A DNA stretch of 16,747 bases, from NCBI GenBank assembly GCA_937919435.1, contig CALFRR010000014.1:1-16747 (forward strand). Direction: 5' to 3'. Under the pieces are notes generated by a model. It did not search any database. It saw only the letters and a program-made list of their open reading frames with translations, and was not told where the DNA came from. The first letter of the stretch is position 1. Each line of letters opens with the position of its first letter. Made by a program: the position numbers and the translations under genes. Shown one piece after another: positions 14,186-16,747 of the stretch. This DNA comes from an uncultured Alphaproteobacteria bacterium. Its GTDB lineage: Bacteria; Pseudomonadota; Alphaproteobacteria; Rhizobiales; Ancalomicrobiaceae.

Positions 14186-15241
14186 TCAGAGCGCGGCGAG
14201 GACGGCGCGGAAGGCGGCGACCTCCTCGGGGCGGGTGGCGAAGCCGGTGACCAGCCGCCACAGCCGCTCGCCGTCGCGCGGCAGATCGTCGCCGGAGAGG
14301 GCGGCGATCGACCAGTCGTAGAAATGGGCGCCGGCGGCCTCGAGCCGCATCGCGGTCTCGGTCGAGAAGAAGGCGAACACCTCGTTGGCGCCGGGCCTCC
14401 AGGCGAGGCGGGTGTGCGGGCAGGCGTCGATCGCCTCGGCGAGGAGATCGGCCATCCGGTTGGCATGGGTGGCGAGGTCGAGCCACAGGCCGCGGTCGAG
14501 CCATGCCTCGAACTGGGCGGCGACGAAGCGGTGCTTGGAGATCAGGTGTCCGGCCCGCTTGCGGCGATAGAGCAGGTCCTCGCGGCGAGCGGGATCGAAC
14601 AGGACGATCGCCTCGGCCATCAGGCAGCCGCCCTTGGTGCCGCCGAACGACATCACGTCGACGCCGGCCCGCCAGGTGAGGTCGGCCGGGGCGACGCCGA
14701 GGCGGGCGACGGCATTGGCGAAGCGGGCGCCGTCGAGATGGACGGCGAGGCCGCGGGCGTGGGCGACGCCGGCGAGTGCGCCGATCTCGGCGGGGGAGGG
14801 GACGAGGCCGAACTCGTTGGGGACGGTCAGCGACAGTACCGACAGGCGGCCGTGGTGAATCCCCTGCGGGATCGCGTCGAGCCGGGCGGCGAGTTCGATG
14901 GCCTCGAACAGGCCGCGGCGGGCGGGCAGCCGGTAGGCGCGGGCGCCGCTGAAGAACTCCGGCGCGCCGCACTCGTCGATCATCAGGTGCCCCTCCTCGT
15001 GGGCGACGATCGCGCCCCACGGCGGGGTGAAGGTGGCGACGGCGAGCGAATTGGCGGCGGTGCCGGTGGGCACCAGGACGACGGCGACCTCGCGTTCGAA
15101 GAGATCGCAGAAACGGCTCTCCAACGCCCGGGTGAGGCTGTCGTCGCCGTAGGCCGGCTCGGCGGGCGCGAGGCCGGCGGCGACCAGCGCCTCGAGGACG
15201 GGAAGGGCGGCACCCGCCCAGTTGTCGGACGCGAACATCAT
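14186..15241 (-). CDS. Threonine aldolase family PLP enzyme (low-specificity L-threonine aldolase type)
   Basis: A 351-aa PLP-dependent fold-type I enzyme, likely cleaving L-threonine or L-allo-threonine (or another beta-hydroxy amino acid) to glycine and an aldehyde. The glycine-rich phosphate-binding segment is PTGTAANSLA (58-67). The active-site region HEEGHLMIDECGAPEFFSG spans 81-99, the pyridine-N-binding Asp is in HLDGARF (Asp170), and the Schiff-base Lys203 is in MSFGGTKGG. Two ATGs lie in tandem (15241 and 15238) with AGAAGG upstream; the first is used here and the difference is one residue. The frame is open to 15319 but without family similarity. Divergent from gltB with a 485-bp gap. 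Substrate preference cannot be told; a beta-eliminating lyase is the alternative. Confidence 0.9.
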   Translation of the reverse strand: MMFASDNWAGAALPVLEALVAAGLAPAEPAYGDDSLTRALESRFCDLFEREVAVVLVPTGTAANSLAVATFTPPWGAIVAHEEGHLMIDECGAPEFFSGARAYRLPARRGLFEAIELAARLDAIPQGIHHGRLSVLSLTVPNEFGLVPSPAEIGALAGVAHARGLAVHLDGARFANAVARLGVAPADLTWRAGVDVMSFGGTKGGCLMAEAIVLFDPARREDLLYRRKRAGHLISKHRFVAAQFEAWLDRGLWLDLATHANRMADLLAEAIDACPHTRLAWRPGANEVFAFFSTETAMRLEAAGAHFYDWSIAALSGDDLPRDGERLWRLVTGFATRPEEVAAFRAVLAAL

Positions 15242-15413
15242 CGAGGCGCACCTTCTCACGCAGGCTTCGTCACCGACGCGCGGGATCGATTCCGAACGTC
15301 GTTCCCCGCGATCTAGCATGTTTCATCGTTACACGGCTGCCGTCGGATCGATCGGGGACGAGATGGAATCGATCAAAGATTCGCCATGCTCTCCTTCCGG
15401 CCGGCTTGCGAGG

Positions 15414-15512
15414 GGGGCGGATTTCTGCCATCTTCCGCCGAGACGAAATAGGTCAGTCTTATTGACCTATTTCGTTCGAAAGGTCGAAAAGGGGCGGATT
15501 TCCGCGATTTTC
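15414..15512 (+). repeat. Direct repeat in the gltB upstream region
   Basis: The 12-mer GGGGCGGATTTC occurs at 15414-15425 and 15491-15502, and the similarity extends to 22 positions with three differences. The two copies are 77 bp apart and lie on either side of the first dyad; the second copy is inside the second dyad. Confidence 0.6.
15443..15475. promoter_or_regulatory. Perfect 13-bp inverted repeat upstream of gltB
   Basis: ACGAAATAGGTCA (15443-15455) and TGACCTATTTCGT (15463-15475) are perfect inverted repeats around a 7-bp centre, in an AT-rich island of an otherwise GC-rich region. It is either the operator of a dimeric regulator or a leader hairpin. The outer ATAGGTCA/TGACCTAT symmetry recalls Rrf2-type (IscR-like) sites, but that is only a resemblance. 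Confidence 0.65.
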
Positions 15513-15515
15513 GAC
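15483..15515. promoter_or_regulatory. Second nested dyad upstream of gltB
   Basis: GTCGAAAA (15483-15490) and TTTTCGAC (15508-15515) form a perfect 8-bp inverted repeat enclosing GCGGA-TT-TCCGC (15494-15505). It is 33 bp long like the first dyad, with centres about 40 bp apart. Part of its left arm can pair alternatively with the first dyad's right arm (TTTCG with CGAAA). Confidence 0.5.
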
Positions 15516-15726
15516 GAGCGGTACGGAGCCGGGTGCGGGGTGTGCGCCGAGTGCGGGAGTGCTCGGCGTCGAAATGGCCCGCCCCTTGCCGAGTACCGGA
15601 CCCCCGGCCGCCGTGCCGTGACGGACGCGATCCCGCCGCCCGAGAGGGGTGCGGGCGGTCCGGAGCGGCGACCGGAGTGACGATCGGCCGCGCCGGCAGG
15701 CGCCGCGAACCACGAGGATTGGATCG

Positions 15727-16747
15727 ATGGAACGGATCGTGTCGGAAGGTTCCGCAGAGATCGCCGCCGAAGCCGAGGGCTTCGACGCCGCTCGTTCGAG
15801 CCGGATCGCCGGGGCGACGACGCCCAACGGCCTGCCCGAGGCTCAGGGCATGTTCGATCCCGCCGAGACGCGCGACAGCTGCGGCGTCGGCTTCGTCGCC
15901 GACATCAAGGGCCGAAAGAGCCATGCGATCGTCAAGGACGCGCTCTACGTGCTCGAGAACCTCGAGCATCGCGGCGCGGTCGGTGCCGACCCGCTGATGG
16001 GCGACGGCGCCGGCATCCTGGTGCAGATCCCGCACCGCTTCTTCGCCGAAGAATGTGCCGGGCTCGGCTTCACCCTGCCGGAGGCCGGGCACTACGGCAT
16101 CGGCCAGTTCTTCCTGCCGCCCGACGAGGCGGAGCGGGTGCGCGCGATCGAGATCGTCGAGCGTTCGGTCAAGGCCGAAGGCTTCCGGATCCTCGGCTGG
16201 CGCGAGGTGCCGGTCGACAATTCGCGGCTCTCCGACGGGGTCCGGGCGACCGAGCCGCTGCACCGCCAGCTGTTCGTCACCCATCCGCACGCCGAGACCC
16301 AGGACGCGCTGGAGCGCAAGCTCTACATCGCCCGCAAGGTGCTCTCCGGCGACGTCTACGAAGCCGACTGGAACGGCGCCACAAAGCGCAATCAGGACTG
16401 GTTCTATCCGGTCTCGTTCTCGTCGCGCACGGTCGTCTACAAGGGGATGTTCCTCTCCTATCAGGTCGCGGCCTACTACCCGGACCTCTCCGACGAGCGC
16501 TTCGAATCGGGTCTGGCGCTGGTCCATCAGCGGTTCTCGACCAACACCTTCCCGTCGTGGAAGCTCGCCCATCCCTACCGGATGGTCGCGCACAACGGTG
16601 AGATCAACACCCTGCGCGGCAACGTCAACTGGATGTACGCGCGTCAGGCGACGACCACTTCGGAAGTGTTCGGCGAAGACATCGCCAAGATCTGGCCGAT
16701 CTCCTACGAGGGTCAGTCCGACACCGCCTGCTTCGACAACGCGCTCG
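15727..16747 (+). CDS. gltB: Glutamate synthase (NADPH) large subunit, 3' end outside window
   Basis: The first 340 codons of the large (alpha) subunit of GOGAT, which makes two glutamates from glutamine and 2-oxoglutarate. The visible part is the N-terminal class II glutamine amidotransferase domain. The nucleophile is Cys52 in RDSCGVGFVADIKG, which would become residue 1 after removal of a propeptide. Also visible are LEHRGAVGADPLMGDGAG, the catalytic-pocket segments FSTNTFPSW and AHNGEINTLRGN, and EGQSDTACFDN at the window end. The ATG at 15727 has GAGGA 8 nt upstream and predicts a 51-residue propeptide, somewhat longer than the roughly 36-42 residues I recall for characterised enzymes. 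The synthase, iron-sulfur and C-terminal domains and gltD lie outside the window. The long structured upstream region suggests tight control. Confidence 0.96.
   Translation, partial: MERIVSEGSAEIAAEAEGFDAARSSRIAGATTPNGLPEAQGMFDPAETRDSCGVGFVADIKGRKSHAIVKDALYVLENLEHRGAVGADPLMGDGAGILVQIPHRFFAEECAGLGFTLPEAGHYGIGQFFLPPDEAERVRAIEIVERSVKAEGFRILGWREVPVDNSRLSDGVRATEPLHRQLFVTHPHAETQDALERKLYIARKVLSGDVYEADWNGATKRNQDWFYPVSFSSRTVVYKGMFLSYQVAAYYPDLSDERFESGLALVHQRFSTNTFPSWKLAHPYRMVAHNGEINTLRGNVNWMYARQATTTSEVFGEDIAKIWPISYEGQSDTACFDNAL

Larger units (their letters stand above)
15242..15726. other. Long divergent regulatory region between the threonine aldolase gene and gltB
   Basis: About 485 bp with no convincing gene. 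A plus-strand sigma70-like pair CTTGCG (15405-15410) and CCATCT (15428-15433) with a 17-bp spacer could be the gltB promoter, placing the start near 15440 just before two large dyads. A further 7-bp inverted repeat CGCCGAG/CTCGGCG lies at 15545-15568. The stretch next to the aldolase gene (15242-15400) shows no clear promoter. Confidence 0.45.

Noticed and set aside
14114..15316. Plus-strand 400-codon frame opposite the threonine aldolase-like gene
   Set aside because: Shadow frame; the minus strand has intact PLP enzyme motifs.
15443..15475. The 13-bp inverted repeat upstream of gltB considered as terminal repeats of a small mobile element
   Set aside because: The centre is only 7 bp and no target-site duplication flanks it; an operator or hairpin is simpler.
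15373..16593. Minus-strand open frame of 406 codons opposite gltB
   Set aside because: Antisense shadow of a clear glutamate synthase; no family similarity and no ribosome binding site of note.

Overview
The window looks like ordinary chromosomal DNA of a high-GC alphaproteobacterium, most likely Hyphomicrobiales (Rhizobiales). Pointers are a CpdR-type single-domain response regulator next to an N-formylglutamate amidohydrolase-like gene and a HisN-type phosphatase, an Hsp20 gene with an RpoH-type promoter and a rhizobial ROSE-type RNA thermometer, and GC-rich codon use throughout. I see no insertion sequence, phage gene, CRISPR array or other mobile element.

Layout. Positions 1-3909 (minus strand) hold a carbohydrate-type ABC importer read in the order ATPase, permease, permease, substrate-binding protein; the last gene runs off the left edge. 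Upstream, also on the minus strand, are a GlxA/AraC-type regulator (4215-5273) and a WYL-domain regulator (5472-6176). The WYL gene is divergent from a VOC (glyoxalase-fold) gene (6277-6705), and a 7-bp inverted repeat lies between them. A tRNA-Val(GAC) and cpdR follow on the minus strand, divergent from an N-formylglutamate amidohydrolase family gene with a TTG start. Between that gene and a DUF2332 gene is a convincing unannotated small RNA (about 8664-8766, minus strand) with its own promoter, three hairpins, an exposed anti-Shine-Dalgarno stretch and a rho-independent terminator.

Positions 10288-12989 hold hisN, a convergent alpha/beta hydrolase whose reading frame continues through the hisN stop and overlaps its 3' end antisense by about 250 bp, and a heat-shock Hsp20 gene. 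The rest holds a Dabb-domain protein, a flavin reductase-family protein, a threonine aldolase-family enzyme, and the first 340 codons of gltB (glutamate synthase large subunit). The gltB upstream region has two successive 33-bp dyads with a direct repeat around them.

Functionally this is a mosaic of housekeeping and small metabolic units rather than one system. The most notable content is regulatory RNA and DNA: the probable ROSE thermometer on hsp20, the intergenic small RNA, the gltB leader dyads and the WYL/VOC operator. The substrate of the ABC importer cannot be told from sequence alone.
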